Below are positions 10,117-20,175 of a stretch of DNA of 64,000 nt, piece by piece. The notes under the pieces are model-generated. The model was not told where the DNA came from and searched no databases. It worked only from the letters and a program-made list of their open reading frames with translations. How positions within the stretch are numbered: position 1 is the first letter of the stretch; each line of letters opens with the position of its first letter. Made by a program: the position numbers and the translations under genes. Source of the DNA: Saccharomyces mikatae IFO 1815 (Eukaryota; Ascomycota; Saccharomycetes; Saccharomycetales; Saccharomycetaceae); the NCBI RefSeq assembly GCF_947241705.1, contig NC_079259.1, positions 930,001-994,000 of the forward strand, written 5' to 3'.

Positions 10117-10698
10117 TTACTCGACTTTCAAAACCCTTCTTTTCACTACGTATATAACATCTTTTTCGATTTGATAGAATGTTTTGAAATCTAAGGGAAC
10201 AATATCACAGTCAGTTTCTTCATTGATATCAGGTAGTTCCAAGTCCCTAAATTGAGATTCCATCATATCAGCTTTCATAAAATGGCCTTTCCTTGTTTTA
10301 AGCCTTTTCAATACTTCTATCTTACTTGCATACAAGAATATAAAATGGAACTCTGATTCAGGGCAGGTTTGTCTAATCAAATCTCTATATTTCTTCTTTA
10401 AGCTCGAACATGCCACAATTGATAAATGTTCGTTGGTATTAGCCGCAGCTTTCGTTGATTCAACGGCGACTTTTTTCAACCAGTCCCAACGGTCGTCGTC
10501 GTTTAGGGGAATTCCCCTTGACATCTTTTCCACATTGGCAGGTGGATGCAAATCATCGCCTTCAATGAACTTCAGATCGGGATATGTGTCCTTAAACTCA
10601 TGTAGTAATTCACCTGCTATGGTTGACTTTCCTGTGCCTGCAGTACCTGCCAGTACAATAACTTTAAATTTTCCCATGGTTTTGTATATCTCTGTCAT
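10117..10698 (-). CDS. Gluconokinase-like P-loop kinase (YDR248C homologue)
   Basis: This is a GntK-type gluconate kinase family protein, expected to phosphorylate D-gluconate to 6-phosphogluconate. The open frame reaches 10704, but the first ATG is at 10698. It gives 193 residues, as in S. cerevisiae. The P-loop GTAGTGKST lies at about 18-26. The block 'GDDLHPPANVEKM' followed by 'GIPLNDDDRWDWL' is diagnostic of GntK. 'ACSSLKKKYRDLIR' and 'KGHFMKADMMESQF' are the usual later blocks. No signal peptide or targeting sequence is seen, so it is presumably cytosolic. A TATATA box lies at about 10818, 120 bp upstream. Confidence 0.92.
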   Translation of the reverse strand: MTEIYKTMGKFKVIVLAGTAGTGKSTIAGELLHEFKDTYPDLKFIEGDDLHPPANVEKMSRGIPLNDDDRWDWLKKVAVESTKAAANTNEHLSIVACSSLKKKYRDLIRQTCPESEFHFIFLYASKIEVLKRLKTRKGHFMKADMMESQFRDLELPDINEETDCDIVPLDFKTFYQIEKDVIYVVKRRVLKVE

Positions 10699-11034
10699 TA
10701 ACAACTTTGCCAGTCCATATGCTGATCTTACAGACTATGAAAACCTGTTTGGTCTTGGAAGTGCTGATGATTACTATCTGAAACCTTTTTCAATTCTCGT
10801 TATTTTAAATCGCACCTTATATAGTGAATGCTTGGATAATAACGGTGTTATATTTTCGATAAAACATTCAACGACGTAAGGAAAGCAAAAAAAAACGCAG
10901 GGATTGCAAGAAGGGAAAACATCAAACAAAACGAAGTATTCTATTTATATAGGATCCATATTTCGTATATAACTAATTAGTGAAGCACAAAATTGTGCAT
11001 GCATGTAAGGGTAAAATTATAACTCAACAAGTAA
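10699..11034. other. Promoter of YDR248C homologue
   Basis: This 336-bp stretch lies between the 3' end of the YDR249C homologue and the ATG of the gluconokinase-like gene. It contains a TATATA element at 10818-10823. I see nothing else. Confidence 0.5.
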
Positions 11035-12156
11035 CTAAGCAAATAGCACACCATACTGAGGTCTTCCACCACATTCAACAACCACATCTATAAGCTTTAA
11101 ATCAGAAACTCTCCTTAGCAAGTCCCAAATGTTAGTATCAGATAAAAGTTCGTTCTCCACTAATGATGGGTCGTAATAGTATTTTAAGATAAATTTCTCA
11201 ATGAACTGTAACCTTGACGTATTCTGGAAAAAACGCTCGAAATTCAGAGTCTTGACCACATCAACATAAGTAAAATATAGTAAGAATATCATGGTCGAAA
11301 GAGGTTCAATGGAAGTCAATTTTTTTGTTACAGATTCAGAAACACATAGAATCAAATCTATTGACTCAAATAGAAAATTTACGGTAAATTTAGAGCTTGT
11401 GTTCGCCCCTTGCTTTTCAATGCCTTGAAAAAACCATTCTATAAAAGGTGATATTACATCATAAGGTTTTTTTAAGATGAAATGATTGCCAATGGACTTC
11501 ACACATTCTCTGTGTGTGAGAAAAATACGCGTGTTTTTATAGAAAATTTTAGGGAAGTCTTCTTTCTCAGTATTTTCCATGCTCATTGAACACAAATCTA
11601 ACTCTTTAGATGTATCAAATTCACCATTCTGCATGTCTTGGTAGTACTTACTGGGAAGAAAGTGAGAAATTTCTTTTAAAAGAATATGATGATGGTTTAG
11701 TAGTAATTGAAAAAACGTGTCATGTTCGAATAATGTGGGAATCACGATGTTTCCTGAATTGGCTTTTATGTTATTCACTCCAAATTTGAGCGGGTCAAAA
11801 AGATATTTCTCCCACATGATCTTGGAGAGCAATGAAAAAGATGGTCTCAAGCAGCTATAAAAAAATCTATTCAAGGTGAACATTGATGGTTCACCTTTTG
11901 ACAAAATGAAAATATGTTGAATGACCTCTATAGGTAAATCTTGCAAAGTTAGTTTCTGGCGATGCCGAAGTTTTTTAGTTTGTGATCTAGAAAGTTTGGA
12001 ATCTTGCGATATTGATCTCTTAGGCAAGACCGAGGCCTCTAAGAGATTTACATGATGCTGCAAGTTTATTGAAGACGCCGTATACTGATGCAAAGGAAGT
12101 ACATGTTTCTTTCTCTTATCATGCCGACTAGGGTACCCCGTTACAATATAGCCCAT
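11035..12156 (-). CDS. Uncharacterised protein with F-box-like N-terminal motif (YDR249C homologue)
   Basis: This 373-residue orphan equals the length of S. cerevisiae YDR249C, whose function is unknown. A basic N-terminal segment (KKLRHRQK) is followed at about 69-83 by LTLQDLPIEVIQHIF, which looks like the opening helix of an F-box (LPxEVxxxIF). A following 'FTLNRFFYSCL' would fill the second half less well. The remainder is alpha-helical and Leu/Phe-rich with no repeats that I recognise. If the motif is real, the protein could be an SCF substrate adaptor, but that is inference. It is divergent from PAM1. Confidence 0.9.
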   Translation of the reverse strand: MGYIVTGYPSRHDKRKKHVLPLHQYTASSINLQHHVNLLEASVLPKRSISQDSKLSRSQTKKLRHRQKLTLQDLPIEVIQHIFILSKGEPSMFTLNRFFYSCLRPSFSLLSKIMWEKYLFDPLKFGVNNIKANSGNIVIPTLFEHDTFFQLLLNHHHILLKEISHFLPSKYYQDMQNGEFDTSKELDLCSMSMENTEKEDFPKIFYKNTRIFLTHRECVKSIGNHFILKKPYDVISPFIEWFFQGIEKQGANTSSKFTVNFLFESIDLILCVSESVTKKLTSIEPLSTMIFLLYFTYVDVVKTLNFERFFQNTSRLQFIEKFILKYYYDPSLVENELLSDTNIWDLLRRVSDLKLIDVVVECGGRPQYGVLFA

Positions 12157-12940
12157 ATTGAGTAATATGATCTTCTTCCACTTTCAAGGATAATTTAACA
12201 GCATGGACCTCATTACCCACATCTATTAACTCATCGCAAACGGAATGATTTTTGATATTTTCTTTTGATTTTCACCGAATGTAAAAACACGAGATATAAC
12301 GCGGTGTATGGCTGGAATCTACCATGTATCTCAACTGCAAAGAGTAAATGAACACAACGAATAGGTGGTAATCGCAACAGGGTTCGATGTCAAGAACCTC
12401 TATTTATATTATAAGTAATTTTAAACACGGCATTGTTCATTCATATCCCGTTTACTTACTGTTGATGATTTTTCTTTATTCTCTGTATAAATAATGGCAG
12501 TGGGTGGCTTTTTTTATTAAGCTGCTACGCGAAAATGTCGCAGCCCCCTGTTGGCCGTGCTTTGGGCCATTCTCGAGGTCATAATGAAACAGAAATCTAC
12601 AAAGATGGAAATGTGAAGTAAAAGCAGACGAAACTTAGAAAAAGGAAAAGACGTACTGGCATACACGATAGTGAAGTTGTTTACATCTTGTATAACCAGG
12701 TCATCATTGCATTCACACAATCAATTTTCAAAAAGAGGTGATCACCACCATACTTACCCTTTTTCATCTGCTATTAATAGTGTTTGTTGATCAAAAGGTG
12801 CACATATTGGAAAAGCGTGTGACTAGCATTAAATCCACTAGTTTTGCTCTTTATTTTTGCCCTCAATCACTGTGCATTGATTTTCTCTTTGTCTTCTGTT
12901 TTTTATTTCCGGCATACTTTTGTAATAGATATACCTAACA
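12157..12940. other. Divergent promoter YDR249C homologue / PAM1
   Basis: This 784-bp region separates two divergent genes. S. cerevisiae carries a dubious ORF (YDR250C) here. The only sizeable frame in this window, at 12517-12720, lacks an ATG start, so I do not support a gene. No recognised sites. Confidence 0.6.
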
Positions 12941-15463
12941 ATGACATCTGCATTAAGAGTTTTGGTATGCGGAGATCATCCGAACCTCATTTTATACACA
13001 TCTAGGTTTCAGCATGCTAAAAATATAGAGTTCTACCTTGTGAACAATTTAGAGAACGCTGCCTACGAGGTTAGTTCATTATTTTACGGGACAGAACAGT
13101 TTCAAATTCAGAATCATTTTCAATCTCTCCAAGATTTAATAAACCTCAACAATGGAAGTAGAAATGGGGATTTGATATTTGACTTGATAATAATGAGTGC
13201 GTCTTCACTGCAAGAAATTCCGCAAGTGTTGAGAGATTTGAAAACAATGATGAATAAAAGCACGAAAGTATTATTTGAAAGTAGCGGATTTGTCTATTTG
13301 GAGCCATTTATTAAGGCATCGGTTGATCTGTCGCTATCAAATATTTTTAGCATCTTTACAGATTATGATATGAGACGTTTGGACAATGGTTCGTACAAAC
13401 AGTACACAACTGTGAATACTAAATCCTTTTTTGTTTCGATCGGTCAAACACCCTCTGTCCAGGAGAACAGTTATTCAAGTGACATTATCCCTATTTTGAA
13501 TACGTTTCAGAGGTTATTTCAAAAGCTGTTTCCTAAGGACATCGTGACACTCTATGATTATTCTCCTTCCACTTTCTTGAGCAAACAGTGGGAGTTGGCT
13601 CTACCTCAAATATGTTTTGATCCTTTATTAATAATATTAGAAGAGAAGGTTCCATCAAATTTGGATGGGAATGTCTTGGCTAAACCTCTCATTTCAGGTT
13701 TATTAGGCGAAATTCTACTGCTAATAAAAAAAATGGGTGTAACCTTAGACAATCCAAATTTTCGAAATGAGTCAACAATATTGAAACTTTGGAAGAATAG
13801 ATATGAGGAGTCACCTGAACTCCCTGCACTTCTGTACAATTTCATCCATAAATCTTCATCTTTAAATATTGATTTGCTGTTATTACAACCGATATTGCTA
13901 GCAGATGACTTTGGGGTCAAGACGCCATATTTAGAATGTTTGTTTACAATGATGAGTCAGTATCAATTATTGAATAGGGGCGAATCTGAATGGTTCATAA
14001 GAAAGGACAATAGCACAGCTTTAACTTGCGTTGATGACTTACAAGATAATATTGCACTAAATGACAAAAAAATCATGCAGTTGCAAAATTTGGAAGCGAC
14101 TCAAAAAAATCAGATAAAACAACTTCAAAACCAAATTATAAGCCTAAAACAGGAACTTTCCTTCGAGAAATCAAATCACGAACAAGAGTTGGGTGTTTTA
14201 AAAAAGAAAGTGCAAATGGGCAGTCCGTTATCCGACTGCAATCTATCACAAATTAATACTACTGATATACCTAGTTCTGATAAAGTTATCAATGATGATA
14301 CAAATTACGAAAAAAGCGATCATGGCAATAACAGTAGCAGTAATGATAGCAGAAGACAGTCTTTTTTCAACTCAACATCGGACACAACATTATCCAGAGA
14401 TGAAACCTCATTGAAAGAACGTGAATTAGAAGTGCGAATGAAGGAATTGGAACTTCAAGAGCGTGAATTAGAATTGCAGAGGAAAGTTCTCCAACAACAG
14501 CAATATCATCAGAGACCGCCTAAACAGGGATACACTGGTATACCTGGCACGCCGACTACCAGCAGTAATAATAATAATATTAATAGCAATAACAATAATA
14601 AAGGTTACAATCCAAGTAGAAAATCATCTTATAGTCAACCTCAACATGTGTCTATGATGACTAGCAGAGGCTTACATGGTCCAAATGTCGCAAGTCCTAG
14701 CCCCGTTCTTTCGGCTAACAACTTTGTTGATCCAATATCTTCTGGGACACCATATAACAGTAATAATGCTCGGTTCAGTCAACAAATTCAACCACAGCAG
14801 TATATGCACACTGTTAAACCTACAAGTAGGAAGAACAGAAGTAGTGTCATGCCTAATGTAGGCTATGTTCCTGGGCTAACTAGCAATGGGTATGGTAGAA
14901 AATTTAGTGGTAATGCTTTGAACGGTACACAAAGTCGTTTGAATTCACTTTCAAATCAAAGTACCTTTAGATCTCAACAAGGTCCACCTATAGTACAGCA
15001 AAAATCCTTTCAAAATAATGGCGGTAGTACAAGGACTAATCGTATATCTACCACGAATTACAATGATTTAAATCAAAAACCGGGGTTTGCTAACTCTATT
15101 TCAAGCCCGAATTTAAGCAATATAGAGAGTAACATTAACGTACAAAAGAATAGAAATGCGGATTCTGCTCCGTGTGTTAATGAACTGAACAATATTTCCC
15201 AGCCTCAATTACAACCTCAACCCCAATACAGTACATCAAAAGTTCCCCAGATCAATATAACGCAACCATCACCAATTCAAACCAAATTTAATACAAGCAG
15301 TAATCCTGTTCCTGTAATGGAATATACGGCACCTTCAGAGGATACAACTTCAAACGCAACTACAAATAATGATAGAAGTGTATTGGCAGATGATAGCTGC
15401 AAAGAGGAAGTTAAGGAAAAAAAGAAGAAAAAGTTCAGTTTTTTTGGAAAGAGAAAGAAATGA
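12941..15463 (+). CDS. PAM1: Pam1, coiled-coil suppressor of PP2A loss
   Basis: In S. cerevisiae PAM1 is a multicopy suppressor of loss of the PP2A catalytic subunits, and its biochemical role is unknown. The 840-residue protein has a globular N-terminal part (about 1-350). A coiled coil follows at about 375-430 (KKIMQLQNLEATQKNQIKQL) and a second, very regular charged helix (LKERELEVRMKELELQEREL) at about 490-520. After that come long Asn/Gln/Ser-rich low-complexity segments including an Asn-rich run near 545. The last residues are strongly basic (KKKKKFSFFGKRKK), possibly a membrane- or nucleus-directing tail. It is about 10 residues longer than S. cerevisiae Pam1, with the difference in the low-complexity part. 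Confidence 0.95.
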   Translation: MTSALRVLVCGDHPNLILYTSRFQHAKNIEFYLVNNLENAAYEVSSLFYGTEQFQIQNHFQSLQDLINLNNGSRNGDLIFDLIIMSASSLQEIPQVLRDLKTMMNKSTKVLFESSGFVYLEPFIKASVDLSLSNIFSIFTDYDMRRLDNGSYKQYTTVNTKSFFVSIGQTPSVQENSYSSDIIPILNTFQRLFQKLFPKDIVTLYDYSPSTFLSKQWELALPQICFDPLLIILEEKVPSNLDGNVLAKPLISGLLGEILLLIKKMGVTLDNPNFRNESTILKLWKNRYEESPELPALLYNFIHKSSSLNIDLLLLQPILLADDFGVKTPYLECLFTMMSQYQLLNRGESEWFIRKDNSTALTCVDDLQDNIALNDKKIMQLQNLEATQKNQIKQLQNQIISLKQELSFEKSNHEQELGVLKKKVQMGSPLSDCNLSQINTTDIPSSDKVINDDTNYEKSDHGNNSSSNDSRRQSFFNSTSDTTLSRDETSLKERELEVRMKELELQERELELQRKVLQQQQYHQRPPKQGYTGIPGTPTTSSNNNNINSNNNNKGYNPSRKSSYSQPQHVSMMTSRGLHGPNVASPSPVLSANNFVDPISSGTPYNSNNARFSQQIQPQQYMHTVKPTSRKNRSSVMPNVGYVPGLTSNGYGRKFSGNALNGTQSRLNSLSNQSTFRSQQGPPIVQQKSFQNNGGSTRTNRISTTNYNDLNQKPGFANSISSPNLSNIESNINVQKNRNADSAPCVNELNNISQPQLQPQPQYSTSKVPQINITQPSPIQTKFNTSSNPVPVMEYTAPSEDTTSNATTNNDRSVLADDSCKEEVKEKKKKKFSFFGKRKK

Positions 15464-15760
15464 CGAATAGGCTAGCGCTTATCTTACCAAGGTAATATAA
15501 ACTTCTTGTTATTATTATGTTACATTTTTTATATACTTATATATTACATTTAAATACTTTTCCTTTGATGAAGAATTAGGGAGGAAGTTCGTAACTTCTA
15601 CACAGTCTTAAGCTCCTTCAAATACAGTATACGCATCTCAACGTTCCGATTCAAATTTTTTTTTTCGCAGCAATAGAAACGGTCAAGTTGCATTAGAAGA
15701 AGAGGGTTCCCATGCAAATAAGTAAGATAAAATCAAATACTGCTGTAAAATCGTGCATAA

Positions 15761-16210
15761 ATGCCTGTAGATCAAGAAAAATTGGCTAAACTACACAGGC
15801 TATCAACAGCAAACAAAGTTGGTGGGACCAGAAGGAAAATTAATAAAAAGGGTAATCTATTCAATACGAATGACAAGGATGATAGCAAGTTACAAACAGA
15901 ATTACATAAACTACACCCATTGACGGTTGAAAACGTTGCTGAAGCAAATTTCTTCAAAAAGAACGGGAAAATATTACACTTCAGCAATACGGTGGTTCAA
16001 ATTGCTCCTCAGTGCAACCTCACAATGATCCACGGTCAACCAAAAGAAAACACAATCAATGGCTTATATCCAAGCATAGCATCTCAATTAGGTAGCCAAG
16101 AGCTTGAATATTTGATGGATTTGGCTCACAAGCTAGAAAGTGAACAAACAATCCTCGATCAACTCGTTGAGAGAGATTCCAAAGCAAAAGATCAAGTAAT
16201 GAACAGCTGA
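15761..16210 (+). CDS. BTT1: Btt1, alternative beta subunit of nascent polypeptide-associated complex
   Basis: This is the minor beta-NAC subunit (paralogue of Egd1), which binds ribosomes and shields nascent chains. At 149 residues it has the S. cerevisiae length. The N-terminal ribosome-binding signature 'KVGGTRRKINKKG' (the conserved RRKxxKK motif) lies at about 20-32. The NAC domain spans about 55-110, with 'VENVAEANFFKKNGKILHF' and 'PQCNLTMIHGQPKEN'. The C-terminal helix (LGSQELEYLMDLAHKLE) is also conserved. No odd features. Confidence 0.96.
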   Translation: MPVDQEKLAKLHRLSTANKVGGTRRKINKKGNLFNTNDKDDSKLQTELHKLHPLTVENVAEANFFKKNGKILHFSNTVVQIAPQCNLTMIHGQPKENTINGLYPSIASQLGSQELEYLMDLAHKLESEQTILDQLVERDSKAKDQVMNS

Positions 16211-16339
16211 TATAATTGATCATATTCACAAGCAATAGTTGGAGTTTATGACAAATTTTAAAGCAGGAAATGTTTCTACAGTAATGATGAAGATGAATAT
16301 AATTATTTCAGTTTGAGAATATACACATTATATACCCTT

Positions 16340-16921
16340 TCAACCGTTGCTGCTACTGCTACTATTGCTGTTGCTCTTCTGACTATTAACGATATTTGAC
16401 TGCTTGACCTTTCTCAATAATTCATTAATACCCTCACCACCTGCAGTTAACAATTTAGTCCTATTTCTTCTACAAGTTAATGTATCATAGTGTCTTTTCA
16501 ATGCATCTTTCCTTGCAAAACCTTTGCCACATTGAGGACAAATGTTAGGTAATATGGCAAAATGTGTCTTCTCGTGTCTTCTCAAATCGGATGATCGTGA
16601 GAATTCCAAAGAACATTTTGCACATTTGAATTTTTTTTCACCAGTACTGTTCCGCCGGTCTTGAGACTTGCTTTCACTGGGCTTGGATATTCTTTCCAAT
16701 TCGGTTTCCTTTTCGATCTCTACGGCCCCACCGTAACTACTAATATCAATACTATTCTTTCCTGGTTTGAGTGAAGTTTTTCCATTTCGTGACGTGTTTC
16801 GCCTCTTTCTTACTCTTTCTAGTAATTCTTTTATGATAGGATCTATGTTGTCCATATTTAGTGATACGTCCACTATTGCTTCTGTGGCCTGTTTAATAAA
16901 TGCTGCATCCTCGTCCTCCAT
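16340..16921 (-). CDS. MET32: Zinc-finger activator of sulphur-assimilation genes, Met32
   Basis: This DNA-binding protein recruits Met4 to genes of methionine biosynthesis and sulphate assimilation. The frame is open to 16963, but that codon is GTG. The first ATG, at 16921 (MEDEDAAFIKQA), gives 193 residues against 191 in S. cerevisiae. Finger 1 is a C2H2 finger at about 98-120 (FKCAKCSLEFSRSSDLRRHE). Finger 2 at about 126-150 (ICPQCGKGFARKDALKRHYD) ends with Cys in place of the last His, the C2HC form typical of Met31/Met32. A Ser/Asn run closes the protein. Its own promoter carries a matching Met31/32 site. Confidence 0.96.
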   Translation of the reverse strand: MEDEDAAFIKQATEAIVDVSLNMDNIDPIIKELLERVRKRRNTSRNGKTSLKPGKNSIDISSYGGAVEIEKETELERISKPSESKSQDRRNSTGEKKFKCAKCSLEFSRSSDLRRHEKTHFAILPNICPQCGKGFARKDALKRHYDTLTCRRNRTKLLTAGGEGINELLRKVKQSNIVNSQKSNSNSSSSSNG

Positions 16922-17451
16922 TTGTTTTCTTTTAGCTATTTCTGATAGTACCTGATTTTTCACTTTTTATTATTTAATTCTTGGCGTACAACATGAAACC
17001 CTACTCAATTAGCCCAGATGCACAGGAATAGATATGTGCCACCTAGTTTATTTACATATATATATGTATATATCGTCAACGCAATGATAAAAATTCCGAA
17101 CACAGCAAGGAAAACAAGGATAATTTTCATTGTAGCTATACGGAATTCGAGATTAACTTCCAGTGTTTTCAACCTAAATTAGCAAACTTTGACCACAATT
17201 GAAGCTCTTTATTATTGTCAAAAATAAGCAAACTGTGGCGCGCTAAAGGGACGAAAATCATTACCAACATGTCACGTGCATGCATTCCTCGTCGGGTAAG
17301 AGATTAAACTTTACTAGGCACTGGGTACTCACTCGGATGTAAACAAATGAAAAAGTATTAGGAAGGTTAATGATATACAAATTGGCTTCACCCTAGTAAG
17401 AAGAGCATTCCATGGACGTCATCCTTGGAGTGTGTATTTGAGAAGCAAGGA
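16922..17451. promoter_or_regulatory. Divergent promoter MET32 / CHL4 with Met31/32 and Cbf1 sites
   Basis: AAACTGTGG at 17230-17238 is the Met31/Met32 core. TCACGTG at 17272-17278 is a Cbf1 (and possibly Met4-Cbf1) E-box. They are 33 bp apart, the arrangement known from sulphur-gene promoters such as MET genes. They lie 309-357 bp before MET32 and 174-222 bp before CHL4. MET32 autoregulation by its own product is the natural inference. An ATAT-rich stretch lies at about 17055-17072. Confidence 0.75.
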
Positions 17452-18828
17452 ATGGCTAGTGGATTAAGACTCGGAGATAATTATGTGCCAACTTCTGACA
17501 CATCAGTTATTTTCAAACAATTGATGAAGCTTCCTATAACTGTTTTATATGATCTCACGATATCATGGTTCGCCAAATTTGGCGCGTCATTTGATGGGAA
17601 TATAGATCTTCTAGCGCAAACATTAGATTTGTTGATTGAGAAAGGTGTGACACGTAAGGTCATAGTTAATAGAATATTATACGCGTACTGGGCCGATGGC
17701 CTCAATATTTACCAATTAGCAGAAATAGATTGCCATTTAATGATAAGTAAACCAAATAAATATAAATGGCTCCCATCAAAAGCTTTTCAAGGTGATGGAA
17801 AACCTTATGTAATACAACTCCAACCCACTAAATTTATAGACAATTTACAAACAGACCTGACGAAAATTTATCACTGCCATGTTTACATGTTCAAACATCC
17901 GTCACTACCAGTATTTATCACTAGAATACAGTTATTTGATAACAATAATTTATTTCTGAATACTTCTAAAATGGGATACATAAATAAGGAGTCTCTTTAC
18001 AGCAAACTGGATAGAATTAAAGGAAAAACATTGATTTCAAGGAGACCATACTACGTCGCCTTTCCACTGAACTCTCCAACGATTTTCCATTCAGTTGATA
18101 AAGATATTTATGCCAGGCTAGTCTTGCAAAGTATTAGTCGAACAATATCGGAAAGAGAAACAATCATTTTCAAACCAATACAAAAAGTACCGATAAAATC
18201 AATACATAATATGATTACTTCAGTGGGGCCTTCAAGATATGCAGAGTCCATGGGTCCATGGGAATGCTATGCTGATGCCAATTTTGAGCAGTCCCCATTA
18301 CACGACATTGAAAAGCATCAAGGACTTGTTGGTAAAAGAGTATTGATGAGGGACTTTGATGATTCTTTTTTGACAAATGATGAGAATTTCTACGGAAAAG
18401 AAGAACCTGATATAAGGCGACTTAGGTTGGAGAAAAATATGATTAAATTCAAAGGTTCTGTGAAGGGTGTAATGGATGAGAAATATGATAGTCTGAAAGA
18501 ATTTAACGAACATGTTCACAATATTGAAAATGGGGAGAAAAAAGTAAATTCTGAGAAAACAGTGTATGTTTCTAGATATACGTCCTTGGTTCCTGTTGAG
18601 AAAGTTGGGTTTACCATAAAAAACGAAATAAGCAATAGAATGATTACCATGAAATTAAAATTTAGTGGGAGTGATATTTTTGGGGGATTACATGAACTAT
18701 GTGATAGAAATTTGATAGATGTTGATAAAGTTCCTGGGTGGCTAGCTGGTGAAAACGGAACGTTTTCAGGAACAATACTGAATGGAGAATTTCACCAAGA
18801 ACTTGTTACTAAAGGTGGATTACTGTAG
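17452..18828 (+). CDS. CHL4: Inner kinetochore protein Chl4 (CENP-N orthologue)
   Basis: This is a component of the Ctf19/CCAN inner kinetochore that pairs with Iml3 and contacts the CENP-A nucleosome. An upstream extension of the frame to 17425 begins with TTG. The ATG at 17452 (MASGLRLGDNYVPTSDT) gives 458 residues, the S. cerevisiae length. An N-terminal pyrin-like helical region (about 20-110) is followed by the CENP-N block 'RRPYYVAFPLNSPTIFHS' and by the C-terminal Iml3-binding part (FGGLHELCDRNLIDVDKVPGWLAGENG). It shares a promoter with MET32. Confidence 0.96.
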   Translation: MASGLRLGDNYVPTSDTSVIFKQLMKLPITVLYDLTISWFAKFGASFDGNIDLLAQTLDLLIEKGVTRKVIVNRILYAYWADGLNIYQLAEIDCHLMISKPNKYKWLPSKAFQGDGKPYVIQLQPTKFIDNLQTDLTKIYHCHVYMFKHPSLPVFITRIQLFDNNNLFLNTSKMGYINKESLYSKLDRIKGKTLISRRPYYVAFPLNSPTIFHSVDKDIYARLVLQSISRTISERETIIFKPIQKVPIKSIHNMITSVGPSRYAESMGPWECYADANFEQSPLHDIEKHQGLVGKRVLMRDFDDSFLTNDENFYGKEEPDIRRLRLEKNMIKFKGSVKGVMDEKYDSLKEFNEHVHNIENGEKKVNSEKTVYVSRYTSLVPVEKVGFTIKNEISNRMITMKLKFSGSDIFGGLHELCDRNLIDVDKVPGWLAGENGTFSGTILNGEFHQELVTKGGLL

Positions 18829-18909
18829 AATTTCACGTATATTTTTAACAAGTGAATCGACTATTGAATTATTACAAGCAACTTGCGTTAATCGCTAGAA
18901 ATTTTTTGT

Positions 18910-20175
18910 TTAAAGCATTACAAAACGCACCTTTTTTGTGCTGCTCATCGAGGTATTTACCGGACAATATGGGCACTTGAAAGTAATTGTCCCATTCTTT
19001 GACAATCTGTCTAACGCTTTTTTAGAAATGATATGATGGCATGCCAATGAATAAGGAGGGTTTTCGGTCGTGGTTTCCTCCTTCAGTACTGGACATATAA
19101 AAATCGGGTGGAAATGGGTCAGGAAGCCTGGAAGATTGACATCAAATGGCAACTCATCTTTCGTGGTCCAGTCAACATGTGCTAGCTCCCTGATGGTTTT
19201 ATATTTGATGAAAAATTGAAAAGAAATCAACCCACTTAGTACTATTAAAAACAAAGGTGAATCAAAGAAAATATGTTTTGCAGCACAGTATTCTTTAACG
19301 AATAAAGATATACAGTCTTTTAATTCTTTATTCACTCTAGAATCAATATCTTCAATGGGCTGGCCTATAAGCGATTTAGTTAGCAATGGTACGACATTCT
19401 TCATCAATTCCTTTTCCCTGTGTCGGAAGCAATCCAAGGGCGCATCCTGTGTAATTTTGTGGTATACCTCGACAGGATTTCCACACATCACTACCTGCAT
19501 TGCAGACAAAGTATATAAATCGAATTTCAACGAAGATAAAGCTGCATGATTAGATGATGGGCTGTCCAATTCGTTGGTGCACCATTTTAGACAACTTTCT
19601 GTGTCACCCTTTTTCAGATCATGTACAATTTGGCCCATCTCAATAAATTCAGTGGATTCTTTATTGTTAATTCCATATACATCTTTCAAATACCGAAAGG
19701 TCTCGTTCTTATTTTCTAGCGGCATGTTATCTATGCTATATCTCAATATATGATAGCCAATAGCCTCATTAACATTTTCCATTGTTTCCTTGGGTAATGT
19801 ATTAACGTACACGCTATCTATATCAAACTCTTTTAATTTGTTTAAAATCGTTTTATGAAATCGATTTGATTGCTGAGAAACATGCTTTATTTGTTTCTTT
19901 ACCGAATGATCCCATTGTCTTTGCGACTTGTTTAATTTCTCAATGATGAGTTCCCTTTTCCTCTTAAACTTTTGTTTCTCCTTCTCATTCAAATTATTGT
20001 AGGTTTCTGGATCTGATTCTCGAATATGCTTGCTTAAGTGAGCTTTCAGCTTCTTTAGTTGGCTCTTGAACTCATGAGTATGGTTGAGACATTTTTGAAG
20101 GTTCGTCTCCTCTAGACTGCTGTCGGTATAAAATTTGGAAAACTCCATCTCGAAGTTATCTAGTAATTCTGACAT
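18910..20175 (-). CDS. RMD5: Rmd5, RING subunit of the GID/CTLH E3 ubiquitin ligase
   Basis: This protein pairs with Fyv10/Gid9 as the catalytic module of the GID ligase, which degrades gluconeogenic enzymes such as Fbp1 when glucose returns. The 421 residues equal S. cerevisiae. Coiled-coil-forming basic helices lie at about 60-110, LisH/CTLH-type helices in the middle, and a degenerate RING at the C-terminus (CPVLKEETTTENPPYSLACHHI then FKCPYC). As usual for Rmd5 proteins, the RING lacks a full set of zinc ligands. The stop lies 82 bp from the CHL4 stop, so the genes converge. Confidence 0.96.
   Translation of the reverse strand: MSELLDNFEMEFSKFYTDSSLEETNLQKCLNHTHEFKSQLKKLKAHLSKHIRESDPETYNNLNEKEKQKFKRKRELIIEKLNKSQRQWDHSVKKQIKHVSQQSNRFHKTILNKLKEFDIDSVYVNTLPKETMENVNEAIGYHILRYSIDNMPLENKNETFRYLKDVYGINNKESTEFIEMGQIVHDLKKGDTESCLKWCTNELDSPSSNHAALSSLKFDLYTLSAMQVVMCGNPVEVYHKITQDAPLDCFRHREKELMKNVVPLLTKSLIGQPIEDIDSRVNKELKDCISLFVKEYCAAKHIFFDSPLFLIVLSGLISFQFFIKYKTIRELAHVDWTTKDELPFDVNLPGFLTHFHPIFICPVLKEETTTENPPYSLACHHIISKKALDRLSKNGTITFKCPYCPVNTSMSSTKKVRFVML

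Noticed and set aside
12517-12720. 67-codon minus-strand frame between YDR249C homologue and PAM1
   Set aside because: The first codon is TTG with no upstream ATG, and S. cerevisiae has only a dubious ORF here.
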